A DNA stretch of 64,000 bases from Escherichia fergusonii ATCC 35469 (GCF_000026225.1 NC_011740.1:1674001-1738000); one strand, 5' to 3'. Positions 1 through 8,591 are shown, numbered from the stretch's first letter. The notes: generated by a model from the letters alone, not told the origin. Translations and numbers: made by a program.

Positions 1-1248
1 ACCAATATCGGCACCATCCAACCCGATATCCCCGGTTAATGCCCCAAGGACATCGCCAGGACGCATTTTGGCCTTTTTCCCACCATCGATACATAAGGTA
101 GCCATTTCAGCAGCCAGTGGCACGATGGTAGTAACCGCAGGTGGCATTTGCCAGTTCAGTTTCAATTGCAACATATCGGAGATGATATTGGCACGCTGAG
201 CCTCTTCCGGCGCGCAAAAGCTGATTGCCAGACCACTTTTCCCGGCTCGGGCAGTACGCCCGATGCGATGAACATGTACTTCTGGATCCCAGGCCAGCTC
301 AAAATTAACGACCAGCTCGAGTGATTTAATATCCAGACCACGCGCGGCGACATCTGTGGCCACTAATATCCGTACACTCCCGTTAGCGAAACGCACCAGG
401 GTTTGATCACGATCGCGTTGTTCTAAATCACCATGTAACGCTATTGCGCTTTGCCCCACGTCGTTTAGCGCATCACAAACCAACTGACAATCTTTTTTGG
501 TATTACAGAACACCACACAAGATGACGGTTGATATACGCTCAGCAGACGTTGCAATAGTGAAATCTTTCCTGATGATGACGTCTCGTAAAAGTGCTGTTC
601 AACCGGCGGTAATGCATCGGTGCTATCAATTTCAATGGTGAGTGGATCACGCTGTACACGCCCACTGATGGCGGCAATAGCTTCTGGCCAGGTAGCCGAG
701 AATAACAGCGTCTGTCGTGACGCCGGGGCAAAGCGAATGACTTCATCGATGGCATCACTAAATCCCATATCAAGCATTCTGTCAGCTTCGTCCATAACCA
801 GCGTATGCAGTGCTTCAAGCGAGACGGTGCCTTTTTGCAGGTGATCTAACAAACGCCCCGGCGTAGCTACAATAATATGCGGAGCGTGTTGTAATGAATC
901 ACGCTGAATGCCGAACGGTTGACCTCCACATAAGGTCAGGATTTTAGTATTGGGCAGAAAACGTGCCAGGCGACGCAGCTCCCCCGCAACCTGATCTGCC
1001 AGTTCACGCGTCGGACACAACACTAATGCCTGTGTCTGAAATAAAGTGGCATCGATATGCTGTAATAATCCGAGACCAAAGGCCGCCGTTTTGCCACTAC
1101 CGGTTTTCGCTTGTACGCGAATATCTTTCCCGGCAAGAATTGCAGGTAGCGCCGCAGCTTGCACGGGTGTCATGGTTAAATAGCCCAACTCATTAAGATT
1201 TGTAAGTTGGGCGGCAGGCAAAACGTTAAGGGAGGAAAAAGCGGTCAC
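1..1248 (-). CDS. dbpA: ATP-dependent RNA helicase DbpA (3' end beyond window)
   Basis: DEAD-box RNA helicase that acts on 23S rRNA helix 92 during assembly of the large ribosomal subunit. Reading the minus strand from a GTG at 1248 gives 416 open codons running off the window edge. K-12 DbpA is about 457 residues, so roughly the last 41 are missing. Visible motifs are Walker A AKTGSGKT (residues 47-54), PTREL (79-83), DEAD (153-156), SAT (184-186) and the C-terminal helicase motif HRIGRTARAG. The specific RNA-binding domain begins near the cut end. The GTG start matches the family start VTAFSSLNVLPAAQ. The gene ynaL lies 28 bases upstream on the same strand, so co-transcription is possible. 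Confidence 0.97.
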   Translation of the reverse strand, partial: MTAFSSLNVLPAAQLTNLNELGYLTMTPVQAAALPAILAGKDIRVQAKTGSGKTAAFGLGLLQHIDATLFQTQALVLCPTRELADQVAGELRRLARFLPNTKILTLCGGQPFGIQRDSLQHAPHIIVATPGRLLDHLQKGTVSLEALHTLVMDEADRMLDMGFSDAIDEVIRFAPASRQTLLFSATWPEAIAAISGRVQRDPLTIEIDSTDALPPVEQHFYETSSSGKISLLQRLLSVYQPSSCVVFCNTKKDCQLVCDALNDVGQSAIALHGDLEQRDRDQTLVRFANGSVRILVATDVAARGLDIKSLELVVNFELAWDPEVHVHRIGRTARAGKSGLAISFCAPEEAQRANIISDMLQLKLNWQMPPAVTTIVPLAAEMATLCIDGGKKAKMRPGDVLGALTGDIGLDGADIG

Positions 1249-1276
1249 AATTATTCTCTTGGTCATCGGCGCAAAG

Positions 1277-1450
1277 TTAGCAGGCGCGTATCCTCGCAGA
1301 TCTGCGCTCACGATGCGACAATTTAATCGGTTCTTCATCTGGTGGTGGGTCCGGCATTGGCTGTGGACGTGGAATCGGATCAGGCACCGGAATGGGATCA
1401 CCAGGAATAGGTTCAGGCGTTGGAATTTGCAAATGGATGAGTGTTGTCAT
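1277..1450 (-). CDS. ynaL: Small proline-rich protein, probable YnaL
   Basis: A 57-codon reading frame on the minus strand, preceded by a strong ribosome site (GGAGG, 6 bases before the ATG). The product has an N-terminal half of repeated Pro-x-Pro units (IPTPEP, IPGDPIPVPDPIP, RPQPMPDPPPDEE) followed by a basic, arginine-rich tail (SHRERRSARIRAC). The composition excludes a globular or membrane protein and suggests an extended chain ending in a possible nucleic-acid-binding tail. I recall a proline-rich small protein named YnaL next to dbpA in E. coli, so the symbol rests on memory of that name and the location. The function is unknown to me. It lies between the FnrS terminator and dbpA. Confidence 0.72.
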   Translation of the reverse strand: MTTLIHLQIPTPEPIPGDPIPVPDPIPRPQPMPDPPPDEEPIKLSHRERRSARIRAC

Positions 1451-1508
1451 CGTTACCCTCCGGTCAATGGTTGACTCTTAAAGGGTAGTCGCTGAAAAAA
1501 TATCAGGT

Positions 1509-1630
1509 AAAAAAAAGCCGACTTATCTAAGTCGGCGTCGTACGAATCAATTGTGCTATGCAGTAATTCAAAAAAGGAAGTAAGACAATATGGAGCGCAA
1601 CGCCCATCGCTTGACGTTGCATTCACCTGC
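1509..1630 (-). ncRNA. fnrS: FnrS, FNR-activated Hfq-dependent small RNA
   Basis: The 122 bases on the minus strand match the FnrS sRNA as I know it: a 5' end GCAGGTGAATGCAACGTC, a first stem-loop around GATGGGCGTTGC, and a 3' rho-independent terminator (GCCGACTTA/TAAGTCGGC followed by eight T). The length equals the known FnrS length. FnrS base-pairs with mRNAs of aerobic functions such as sodA, sodB, maeA and folE and represses them when oxygen is absent. The location between dbpA and zntB is the same as in K-12. An FNR box lies at about -42 (see separate entry). Its activator gene fnr is also in this window. Confidence 0.95.
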
Positions 1631-1665
1631 GAGAGAGATATTGCCCTGAATAGGTAGAGAGTTTA

Positions 1666-1679
1666 TTGACTTCGCTCAA
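1666..1679 (-). promoter_or_regulatory. FNR box of the fnrS promoter
   Basis: The minus strand reads TTGAGCGAAGTCAA, close to the FNR consensus TTGATNNNNATCAA and symmetric in the outer bases. Its centre is about 42 bases upstream of the FnrS 5' end (1630), the position expected for a class II activator site. A -10-like CAATAT lies at 1638-1643. Confidence 0.85.
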
Positions 1680-1725
1680 TTTTTCTGGCGTTTTCCTGTA
1701 CAGAGCATCACAGAAATCGCTTTTG

Positions 1726-2709
1726 TTACAACCATTTACTACGATGCAACCATAAAGCAACACCACCAATAAGAACGACTAACAGTATACAAAACAGCGA
1801 GAAACCAAATCGCCAACCTCCACCTGGAATACCACCAAGGTTCACGCCGAATAACCCTGTCAGAAAAGTGCTGGGCAAAAACACCATTGCCATCAGTGAC
1901 ATGGTATAAGTCCGACGCGCCAGGTTTTCTTGCATCACCTGTGCAATCTCATCAGCCATCACCCCTGTACGAGCAATACAGGCATCTATTTCGTCTAAGC
2001 CCCGACCCAGGCGATCGGCAATATCCTGCATTCTCCGCCGCTGATCATCATTCATCCATGGTAATCGTTCACTGGAAAGTCGGGCGTAAACGTCACGCTG
2101 TGGTGCCATATATCGACGCATCACAATCAATTGTTTGCGCAGCAGTGCCAGAAATCCACGCGGAGGAATTTGCTGATCGAGCAGATTATCTTCAAGGTCG
2201 ATAATTTTATCGTGTAGTTGCTCGATAAACTCGCTGGCATGATCGGTCAGCGCATCACAAACATCCACCAGCCATCCACCACAATCTTCAGGGCCAGTGC
2301 CCTCTTCCAGATCGCTGACAACGTCATCCAGCGCCAGCACTTTGCGCTGGCGAGTTGAAACAATCAGGCGCTCATCCATATACACCCGCATGGCCACTAA
2401 CTGATCTGGTCGTTCGTCAGTGCTGCCATTGATACAACGAAGTGTAATGAGCGTTCCCTCCCCCATACGGTTCACTCGTGGGCGGGTACTTTCTCCAGCC
2501 AGCGCATCACGCACGTTGTTCGGCAATAAAGGCGTCGTTGCCAGCCACTGAGCGCTTTCAGGATGCGTGTAATTAAGATGTAACCAGCACGGATGTTCAC
2601 TGTCGATAACATCATTGTCAGTAAGCGGTTTTACGCCGCCATTTCTGTCCAGTATCCAGGCGAAAACCGCATCAGGTACGTTTACGTCTGCTCCCTTAAT
2701 TGCTTCCAC
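1726..2709 (-). CDS. zntB: Zinc transporter ZntB (CorA family)
   Basis: 327 residues, the same length as K-12 ZntB. A long cytoplasmic domain (about 1-260) is rich in charged helices. Two C-terminal membrane segments follow (about 267-287 and 298-318), separated by the signature FGVNLGGIPG. This GVN loop replaces the GMN of Mg2+-transporting CorA proteins and is typical of ZntB. The family is pentameric; ZntB was first described as a zinc exporter and later as a proton-coupled zinc importer, so direction should be stated with care. The gene is monocistronic, with fnrS downstream on the same strand and dgcM divergent upstream across 238 bases. Confidence 0.96.
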   Translation of the reverse strand: MEAIKGADVNVPDAVFAWILDRNGGVKPLTDNDVIDSEHPCWLHLNYTHPESAQWLATTPLLPNNVRDALAGESTRPRVNRMGEGTLITLRCINGSTDERPDQLVAMRVYMDERLIVSTRQRKVLALDDVVSDLEEGTGPEDCGGWLVDVCDALTDHASEFIEQLHDKIIDLEDNLLDQQIPPRGFLALLRKQLIVMRRYMAPQRDVYARLSSERLPWMNDDQRRRMQDIADRLGRGLDEIDACIARTGVMADEIAQVMQENLARRTYTMSLMAMVFLPSTFLTGLFGVNLGGIPGGGWRFGFSLFCILLVVLIGGVALWLHRSKWL

Positions 2710-2947
2710 AGAGCCTCCATATTCATCTGATTCTCTTGCTAGTCTAGTTCCCTGTCACGGTTACGCAATATTGTTTTCTGGCATCACCATGAATTAATTC
2801 AGAAAATTATATCTCAACTGACAGGCATTCAGACTTTTATGCCTGACAAAGAATTAACGTCTACTATTATCGGGATAGCCATTTCATACATTACTACTAT
2901 TTCCCTTTTTCAAAACAATAATTGTTCATAAAAATAACGAGTTGCCA

Positions 2948-4180
2948 ATGATTACACACAACTTCACTCCCCTGGATTTATTATCCATTCCAGTCTGGAT
3001 TGTCTCGCCCGCTACGGAAGAATTATTGTTTGCAAACGCCGTAGCACGGAAGCTTTCCCAGAATCAATCTTTCAACCAGATGCGAAACAACATTTATTCC
3101 GTCGGCGCACAACAAACACTGACGCAATATCTTACTGATCTCTATCATCGCCATGACATTGTGGAACTACTGACGGTCTGGCGTGATGGGGAAAAAATAC
3201 CCCTTTCCTGTCGTTTGTCATTAAATCACCTGGCTGATATTGGCGAAGTTATTGTTTTCGAAGGTATGGAGTTGCCTGCGACCCAGGGTCTGAAAGCCAG
3301 TCGCTCAGCGAATTACCAACGTAAAAAACAGGGTTTCTATGCTCGCTTTTTTCAAACCAACTCAGCGCCAATGTTACTGATTGATCCCGCTCGTGATGGA
3401 CTAATCGTCGATGCAAATCTGGCTGCCCTCAATTTTTATGGTTATGACCATGAGAATATGTGCCAGCGACATACATGGGAAATCAATATGTTAGGCCGTG
3501 ACGTATTACCAGTGATGCAAGAGATAGCCCGTCTACCTGGCGGACATAAGCCGCTTAATTTTGTGCATAAGCTTGCAGATGGTTCCACTCGTCATGTGCA
3601 AACATACGCAGGACCGATTGAGATATATGGCGACAAACTTATGCTCTGCATTATTCATGACATCACTGAACAAAAGCGGCTGGAGCAGGAGTTGGAACAA
3701 GCTGCCATGCGTGATGCCTTAACCGGGCTGCTTAATCGTCGGCAATTTTTTCTGCTCACTGAGCATAATTCTTCGCAGCCGGGATTAATGAGTCAGGATT
3801 ACAGCTTGTTGTTGATCGATACAGATCGTTTTAAAAGTGTGAATGATCTCTACGGCCACCAGAAAGGAGATGATGTGCTGTGCGTGTTAGCACGTACGCT
3901 GGAAAGTTGTGCCCGTAAGGGCGATCTGGTTTTTCGCTGGGGAGGTGAAGAGTTTGTTTTATTACTGCCACGCACTACCCTCGATGACGCTCTGGCGCTG
4001 GCCGAAACAATCCGCGCTCAGGTGGCGAAAATTACCCTCACGGGTTTGCCACGATTCACGGTAAGTATTGGTGTAGCGCGTCACGAAATCGATGAAACAA
4101 TCGATGCCTTGTTTAAGCGGGTTGATGATGCGTTGTATCGGGCAAAAAATGATGGTCGTAATCGGGTGTTAGCAGCCTGA
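2948..4180 (+). CDS. dgcM: Diguanylate cyclase DgcM (PAS-PAS-GGDEF)
   Basis: Makes cyclic di-GMP from two GTP. In E. coli, DgcM binds PdeR and MlrA and, when freed from PdeR, activates csgD transcription (curli and biofilm). ATG at 2948 gives 410 residues, the K-12 length; an upstream in-frame TTG at 2942 is less likely. Domains: a divergent N-terminal sensory region (1-120), a PAS domain (about 130-240, NSAPMLLIDP ... IIHDITEQKRLEQ) and a GGDEF domain (250-410) with active-site motif RWGGEEF. The N-terminal region differs far more from my memory of the K-12 protein than the rest does. The partner PdeR is encoded at 41621-43612. Confidence 0.94.
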   Translation: MITHNFTPLDLLSIPVWIVSPATEELLFANAVARKLSQNQSFNQMRNNIYSVGAQQTLTQYLTDLYHRHDIVELLTVWRDGEKIPLSCRLSLNHLADIGEVIVFEGMELPATQGLKASRSANYQRKKQGFYARFFQTNSAPMLLIDPARDGLIVDANLAALNFYGYDHENMCQRHTWEINMLGRDVLPVMQEIARLPGGHKPLNFVHKLADGSTRHVQTYAGPIEIYGDKLMLCIIHDITEQKRLEQELEQAAMRDALTGLLNRRQFFLLTEHNSSQPGLMSQDYSLLLIDTDRFKSVNDLYGHQKGDDVLCVLARTLESCARKGDLVFRWGGEEFVLLLPRTTLDDALALAETIRAQVAKITLTGLPRFTVSIGVARHEIDETIDALFKRVDDALYRAKNDGRNRVLAA

Positions 4181-4185
4181 AGTTT

Positions 4186-4217
4186 GCGCCAGGTGCTGAT
4201 TACTGGCACCCTGGCGC
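4186..4217. terminator. Hairpin between convergent dgcM and pcaC
   Basis: GCGCCAGGTGC (4186-4196) pairs with GCACCCTGGCGC (4206-4217) with one bulged C. It sits in the 50-base gap between the two stop codons. There is no clear T run on either side, so termination activity is inferred from position and stem strength only. Confidence 0.5.
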
Positions 4218-4230
4218 GATAAAGTCATGC

Positions 4231-4617
4231 TTATTCGGCAGCCTCACGCTCAGCGAAAATTTGCTGAGCGAGATGCATTGAGGCGTTTGCCGCTGGCAGC
4301 CCGCAATAAAGAGCTGAGTGCATAATCAGTTCTTTCAACTCTTCTTTTGTCACGCCATTATTGAACGCTGCATTGAGATGCATTTTGAGTTCGGCTTCGC
4401 GGTTGAGTGCAATCAACATAGCAATAGTAATCATACTGCGGGTATGGCGCTCCAGACCCGGACGACTCCAGATATCACCCCATGCAAAGCGGGTAATAAA
4501 ATCCTGAAACTCTTCGTTCAGCGAAGTGAGATTTTGCAATGTACGATCAACATGCTCATCACCCAGCACACCACGGCGGACTAACATCCCTTGCTGATAA
4601 CGTTCTTCATCGCGCAT
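4231..4617 (-). CDS. pcaC: 4-carboxymuconolactone decarboxylase PcaC
   Basis: Decarboxylates gamma-carboxymuconolactone to beta-ketoadipate enol-lactone in the protocatechuate branch. From ATG 4617 the protein is 128 residues, normal for stand-alone PcaC. An upstream TTG at 4638 would give 135 but is weaker. It carries the carboxymuconolactone decarboxylase fold sequence TRSMITIAMLIALNR followed by LIMHSALYCGLPAANASM. The start overlaps the end of pcaD by 11 bases, so the two are translationally coupled. It is the last gene of the minus-strand pcaIJFBDC operon. AhpD-like peroxidase relatives exist, but the lack of a CxxC pair and the neighbours favour PcaC. Confidence 0.93.
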   Translation of the reverse strand: MRDEERYQQGMLVRRGVLGDEHVDRTLQNLTSLNEEFQDFITRFAWGDIWSRPGLERHTRSMITIAMLIALNREAELKMHLNAAFNNGVTKEELKELIMHSALYCGLPAANASMHLAQQIFAEREAAE

Positions 4618-5371
4618 TGTTGCCCCCACAAAACTCAATTAATAAAGCATTTACCACTTCCGGCGCTTCGATGGAGGACAAATGTGACGCTGTCACAATT
4701 TCCAGGCGAGAGCCGTCTATTTTCTGCTGCATGAACTGTGCGTCGGCTACGGTTGTCACCGGATCAAGCTCACCGGCGATCAACAATACCGGAAGATCGA
4801 TAGCACTAAGTTCAGCGCGTAAGTCTGCATTTGCTAATGCTTCGCAACAGCTGGCATAGCCTTCAGGAGAAGATTCTGCTAATTGCTGACACAGAAATGC
4901 CACATGTGTAGCGGCTGTCAGGCGATAACTCTCACTGAACCAACGTTCTGGTGCTGTTGCGGCGATCGCCTGCATCCCCTTTTCTCGCACTGCTTGTGCA
5001 CGGCTAAGCCAGCCTGTTGCTTCTCCAATCTTAGCCGCGCTATTGAGCACCGTTACGCTATGAAATCGTTGCGGTTTATAGCGTGCCAGCCAGAGTCCAG
5101 TCAGCCCGCCCATAGAAATCCCGCAAAAGTGAGCTTTTTCAATCGCAAGATGATCAAGCAATGCAACGACATCTTCACCTAATTGCGCCAGGGTAACCGT
5201 CTCGTTTTTTTCTGTTTTTCCATGGCCATGCGTGTCGTAGCGCAATACACGAAAATGCGAAGTCAGTGCGGATATTTGTGGTTGCCACATCGAAAGCGTG
5301 GTGCCCAGTGAATTCGACAGCACAATAACCGGCGCATTCTCCGGCCCTTCTATCTGGTAATTAATTTTCAT
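4607..5371 (-). CDS. pcaD: 3-oxoadipate enol-lactonase PcaD
   Basis: Alpha/beta hydrolase that opens beta-ketoadipate enol-lactone to beta-ketoadipate. ATG 5371 gives 254 residues, starting MKINYQIEGPENAPVIVLSNSLGTT. Visible catalytic elements are the nucleophile elbow GISMGG with Ser86, the acid Asp203 in GELDPVT, and His230 in TASHLSSIEAP. The oxyanion segment SNSLG, not HG, is typical of enol-lactonases. The start overlaps pcaB by 11 bases and the end overlaps pcaC by 11 bases, indicating a tightly coupled operon. Some bacteria fuse PcaD and PcaC; here they are separate. Confidence 0.94.
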   Translation of the reverse strand: MKINYQIEGPENAPVIVLSNSLGTTLSMWQPQISALTSHFRVLRYDTHGHGKTEKNETVTLAQLGEDVVALLDHLAIEKAHFCGISMGGLTGLWLARYKPQRFHSVTVLNSAAKIGEATGWLSRAQAVREKGMQAIAATAPERWFSESYRLTAATHVAFLCQQLAESSPEGYASCCEALANADLRAELSAIDLPVLLIAGELDPVTTVADAQFMQQKIDGSRLEIVTASHLSSIEAPEVVNALLIEFCGGNNAR

Positions 5372-6713
5372 TTTGTTGTTCCTTATAGCGAGCCAGCACC
5401 CGGTCGATAAAGACCTGTGCACTGCCGGTCGCTGCGGTAGGTTCCAGCAAATTTTTAATTTGGGTGGCGTTAAGCCATGAGGTAATACGCGTATCGTTTA
5501 CCAGTACGTCGTACAAGGCGTGTTGCTGTTCGATTGCTTGCCGACAAAGCACTTCCACCAGATGATGGGCATCCTGTTTACCAATAAACTCCGCCAGCGC
5601 CAAAGTCACTGACTCCGCCATCAATAACCCGTGGGTAATATCGAGATTTTCACGCATCTTTTGTGGGTACACTTGCATTCCCTGCACCAGTTCCTGGCTT
5701 TGCGCGATAATATTCCCTGTCAACATAATCAGCTCTGGTAAGGTTTCCCACTCAGCTTGCCAGCCACCAAGTGCGCGTTCATGCTGTTGTAACTGGCTGG
5801 CATACAGGGTAGCCATTAAACCCGGGGTACGCTGTGCAGCGGTAAGAATAGAGGCACAAATGACAGGGTTACGCTTATGGGGCATTGCGGATGAACCGCC
5901 TCGTCCGGCAACGGCAGGTTCACTCACTTCTGCAACTTCCGTCTGCATTAACAGTGCAAAATCCTGCGCAAATTTTGCCAGTGTCGCCCCTGTGCCCGCA
6001 TACCAGGCGGCAATTTCCAGTAAGCGATCCCGTTGCGTATGCCATGGCAAATCCGGCAGCGTCAATCCCAGGACTTTCGCCAGTTCGGCAGCCACCGGTA
6101 GTGCATCCTGCTTAAGCGAAGCCAGAGTTCCTGCCGCACCACCAAATTGCAGCACCAACACACGCGGCAGTAACTCCTCTAAACGCACCTGCCAGCGAAG
6201 TAATGCATCCAGCGTTCCGGCAAGTTTTAAGCCCAGGGTCACCGGGAGCGCTTGCTGCATCCATGTACGACCTGGCATTACCGTCTTCTGATAACGAAAA
6301 ACCTGTTCCGCGAACGTAGCAAGCAACTGGTTTACACTCTGTTGGGTAAGTTGAAGTGCCTGGCGTAATTGCAGTATTAACCCGGTATCAATGACATCCT
6401 GGCTGGTTGCTCCCCAGTGAACGTAACGTGCCGCTGCGGCATTATTTTTCTTCACCTGCGCGGTTAATTGCTTCACCAGTGGGATAGCCAGATTCCCCGC
6501 CAGCGCCGCATCCCCCCCCAGCGCCTGAACGTCAATATTTTCAGCTCTGCATGCAGCCGCAATTGCCGCGACCGCAGATGGCGGGATCACCCCACAACGT
6601 GCCTGAGCCAGTGCCAGGGCTGCCTCGAAATCCAACATCCCCTGCAATAAGCACTCATCGGTAAAACAGTCCGTTAGCGCACTGCCACGCATCAGCGGAG
6701 TCAACACTGCCAT
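5361..6713 (-). CDS. pcaB: 3-carboxy-cis,cis-muconate cycloisomerase PcaB
   Basis: Converts 3-carboxy-cis,cis-muconate to gamma-carboxymuconolactone. It belongs to the fumarase/aspartase superfamily, whose signature is visible as GSSAMPHKRNPV. ATG 6713, after AGGAG, gives 450 residues; a GTG one codon upstream (6716) is the alternative. The N-terminal segment LTPLMRGSALTDCFTDECLLQGMLDFE and the conserved VHWGATSQDVIDTG are typical of PcaB rather than adenylosuccinate lyase (PurB), argininosuccinate lyase or fumarase. pcaF ends 9 bases upstream. This enzyme would act directly on the product of protocatechuate 3,4-dioxygenase, whose genes are not in the window. Confidence 0.95.
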   Translation of the reverse strand: MAVLTPLMRGSALTDCFTDECLLQGMLDFEAALALAQARCGVIPPSAVAAIAAACRAENIDVQALGGDAALAGNLAIPLVKQLTAQVKKNNAAAARYVHWGATSQDVIDTGLILQLRQALQLTQQSVNQLLATFAEQVFRYQKTVMPGRTWMQQALPVTLGLKLAGTLDALLRWQVRLEELLPRVLVLQFGGAAGTLASLKQDALPVAAELAKVLGLTLPDLPWHTQRDRLLEIAAWYAGTGATLAKFAQDFALLMQTEVAEVSEPAVAGRGGSSAMPHKRNPVICASILTAAQRTPGLMATLYASQLQQHERALGGWQAEWETLPELIMLTGNIIAQSQELVQGMQVYPQKMRENLDITHGLLMAESVTLALAEFIGKQDAHHLVEVLCRQAIEQQHALYDVLVNDTRITSWLNATQIKNLLEPTAATGSAQVFIDRVLARYKEQQNEN

Positions 6714-6722
6714 CACTTCTCC

Positions 6723-7925
6723 TTACACTCGTTCAATAATCAGGGCGATCCCCTGCCCGACACCGATACACATAGTGCATAGCGCATAACGCCCCCCGGT
6801 ACGTTGCAGTTGTCGGGCCGCTGTCATCGCCAGCCGCCCACCAGATGCACCCAACGGATGCCCCAGCGCAATCGCCCCGCCATTCGGATTCACATGTGTC
6901 GCGTCATCCGGTAACCCTAAATCACGCATTACCGCCAGCGCCTGAGCGGCAAAGGCTTCATTGAGTTCTATAACATCCATTTGATCCAGCGTTAACCCTG
7001 TCTGCGCCAGAACTTTGCGCACCGCAGGCGCGGGTCCAAACCCCATAATACGCGGTGCAACGCCTGCGGTTGCAATACCCACCACCCGAACTAACGGTTG
7101 CAAATCATGCTGCCGCATTGCTTGTTCACTGGCGAGCAATAATGCACATGCGCCATCGTTGACACCGGAGGCATTCCCCGCAGTGACGGAGCCACCTTCA
7201 CGTACCACCGCCTTCAAACCTGCCAGCGCCTCCAGTGAGGTTGCACGGGGATGCTCATCGCGGATAAAGAGTTGCGCCGGGCCTTTACGCTGCGGCACGC
7301 TAACTTCCGTCAATTCTTCTTCAAACAGACCATCTTGCTGTGCCTGAGCAGTACGTTGCTGACTACGCAGGGCAAAAGCGTCTTGATCCGCACGACTGAT
7401 GCTAAATTGCCCGGCGACGTTTTCGGCTGTTTCTGGCATTGAATCAACGCCATACCGCGCTTTCATCTGAGCGTTAATAAAGCGCCATCCAATGGTGGTA
7501 TCTTCCATCTTCATGTTGCGATTCCATGCGGATTCCGCTTTCCCCATGACAAACGGCGCTCGCGACATGCTTTCCACGCCACCGGCGATCATCAAATGTG
7601 TTTCACCGCTTTTAATCGCCCGGGCAGCAACACCAATGGCATCAAGACTTGAACCACAAAGTCGATTTATAGTGCTTCCCGGCACGCTTTCCGGCAGCCC
7701 GGCTAACAGTAATGCCATTCGTGCCACATTACGGTTATCTTCCCCTGCCTGGTTGGCACAACCGTAAATCACATCGTCAATAAATGCCGGATCGAGTCCT
7801 GGATTGCGTGATAACAGCGCTTTAAGCGGAATTGCAGCCAGATCATCAGCCCGAACCGTTGCCAACGTGCCACCAAATCGACCAAAAGGAGTTCGCACTG
7901 CATCGCAGATAAATGCCTGATTCAT
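6723..7925 (-). CDS. pcaF: 3-oxoadipyl-CoA thiolase PcaF
   Basis: Cleaves beta-ketoadipyl-CoA with CoA to succinyl-CoA and acetyl-CoA, the last step of the pathway. 400 residues, the usual size. The thiolase triad is intact: Cys90 in INRLCGSS, His356 in ALGHPLGASG, and Cys386 in CTMCIGVGQG. ATG 7925 is preceded by AAGGAA. The closest E. coli paralogue in function is PaaJ of phenylacetate catabolism, so assignment to PcaF rather than PaaJ or an acetoacetyl-CoA thiolase rests mainly on the pca context. It lies between pcaJ (9-base gap) and pcaB. Confidence 0.94.
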   Translation of the reverse strand: MNQAFICDAVRTPFGRFGGTLATVRADDLAAIPLKALLSRNPGLDPAFIDDVIYGCANQAGEDNRNVARMALLLAGLPESVPGSTINRLCGSSLDAIGVAARAIKSGETHLMIAGGVESMSRAPFVMGKAESAWNRNMKMEDTTIGWRFINAQMKARYGVDSMPETAENVAGQFSISRADQDAFALRSQQRTAQAQQDGLFEEELTEVSVPQRKGPAQLFIRDEHPRATSLEALAGLKAVVREGGSVTAGNASGVNDGACALLLASEQAMRQHDLQPLVRVVGIATAGVAPRIMGFGPAPAVRKVLAQTGLTLDQMDVIELNEAFAAQALAVMRDLGLPDDATHVNPNGGAIALGHPLGASGGRLAMTAARQLQRTGGRYALCTMCIGVGQGIALIIERV

Positions 7926-7934
7926 ATTAGTTCC

Positions 7935-8591
7935 TTATGCGCTTTCCGCCAGTTGTTCAAAGCTGAGCGTGACAGGCGTCAGACGTTGCAGTTCTTCAAA
8001 CGACATGCCGTTAAAGATTTCTCGCACCACGGGACCGTTATTGGTGATATCAATGACTGCCAGGTCAGTATAAATACGGCTAACGCAGCCGATGCCCGTC
8101 AGTGGATAACTGCAACGCTCAACCAACTTGCTCTGCCCGTCACGGGTCAAATGATCCATCATCACAAAAACCTGACGAGCACCAATGGCTAAATCCATCG
8201 CACCGCCGACAGCGGGAATGGCGTCCGGTGCACCGGTGCTCCAGTTAGCTAAATCACCTGTTGCGGAAACCTGATAAGCCCCCAATACGCAAATATCCAG
8301 ATGCCCACCGCGCATCATGGCGAAGGAATCCCCATGGTGGAAATAACAACCACCCTGTAACAATGTCACGTACTCTTTACCTGCGTTAATCAGTTCAGGA
8401 TCTTCATTGCCTTCTTTCGGCTTCGGCCCCATTCCCAACAAACCATTTTCGCTATGCAGAAAAATTTCTTTATCGGCAGGCAGATAATTGGCGATACGGG
8501 TCGGCAGACCAATCCCAAGATTGACGTATGCGCCTTCCGGGATATCCTGGGCAACGCGTTTCGCCATTTCATCACGCGAAAGCTTTTTCAT
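7935..8591 (-). CDS. pcaJ: 3-oxoacid CoA-transferase subunit B (PcaJ)
   Basis: Catalytic subunit of succinyl-CoA:3-ketoadipate CoA-transferase, which moves CoA from succinyl-CoA to beta-ketoadipate. 218 residues. The conserved catalytic glutamate is Glu48 in HSENGLLGMGP, and NLGIGLPTRIANYLP is the family N-terminal motif. ATG 8591 follows AAGGAGTC. pcaI ends 10 bases upstream, giving the usual A-then-B order. ScoB and AtoA are the same fold and acetoacetate would be the alternative substrate, but the thiolase, lactonase and cycloisomerase downstream point to beta-ketoadipate. Confidence 0.93.
   Translation of the reverse strand: MKKLSRDEMAKRVAQDIPEGAYVNLGIGLPTRIANYLPADKEIFLHSENGLLGMGPKPKEGNEDPELINAGKEYVTLLQGGCYFHHGDSFAMMRGGHLDICVLGAYQVSATGDLANWSTGAPDAIPAVGGAMDLAIGARQVFVMMDHLTRDGQSKLVERCSYPLTGIGCVSRIYTDLAVIDITNNGPVVREIFNGMSFEELQRLTPVTLSFEQLAESA

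Noticed and set aside
162..818. Open frames of 60-90 residues on both strands in the first kilobase
   Set aside because: They overlap the dbpA coding frame, which is open for 416 codons with intact helicase motifs; the others have no ribosome sites or family features.
1259..1474. 71-residue plus-strand frame opposite ynaL
   Set aside because: It is the complement of a proline-rich minus-strand gene that has a strong ribosome site; the plus-strand frame is Trp/Arg-rich with no start signal.
2942..2950. TTG start two codons upstream of dgcM
   Set aside because: The ATG at 2948 gives the family length and N-terminus MITHNF.
4618..4638. Longer PcaC starting at TTG 4638
   Set aside because: The ATG at 4617 gives a normal PcaC length and the 11-base overlap seen at the other pca junction.
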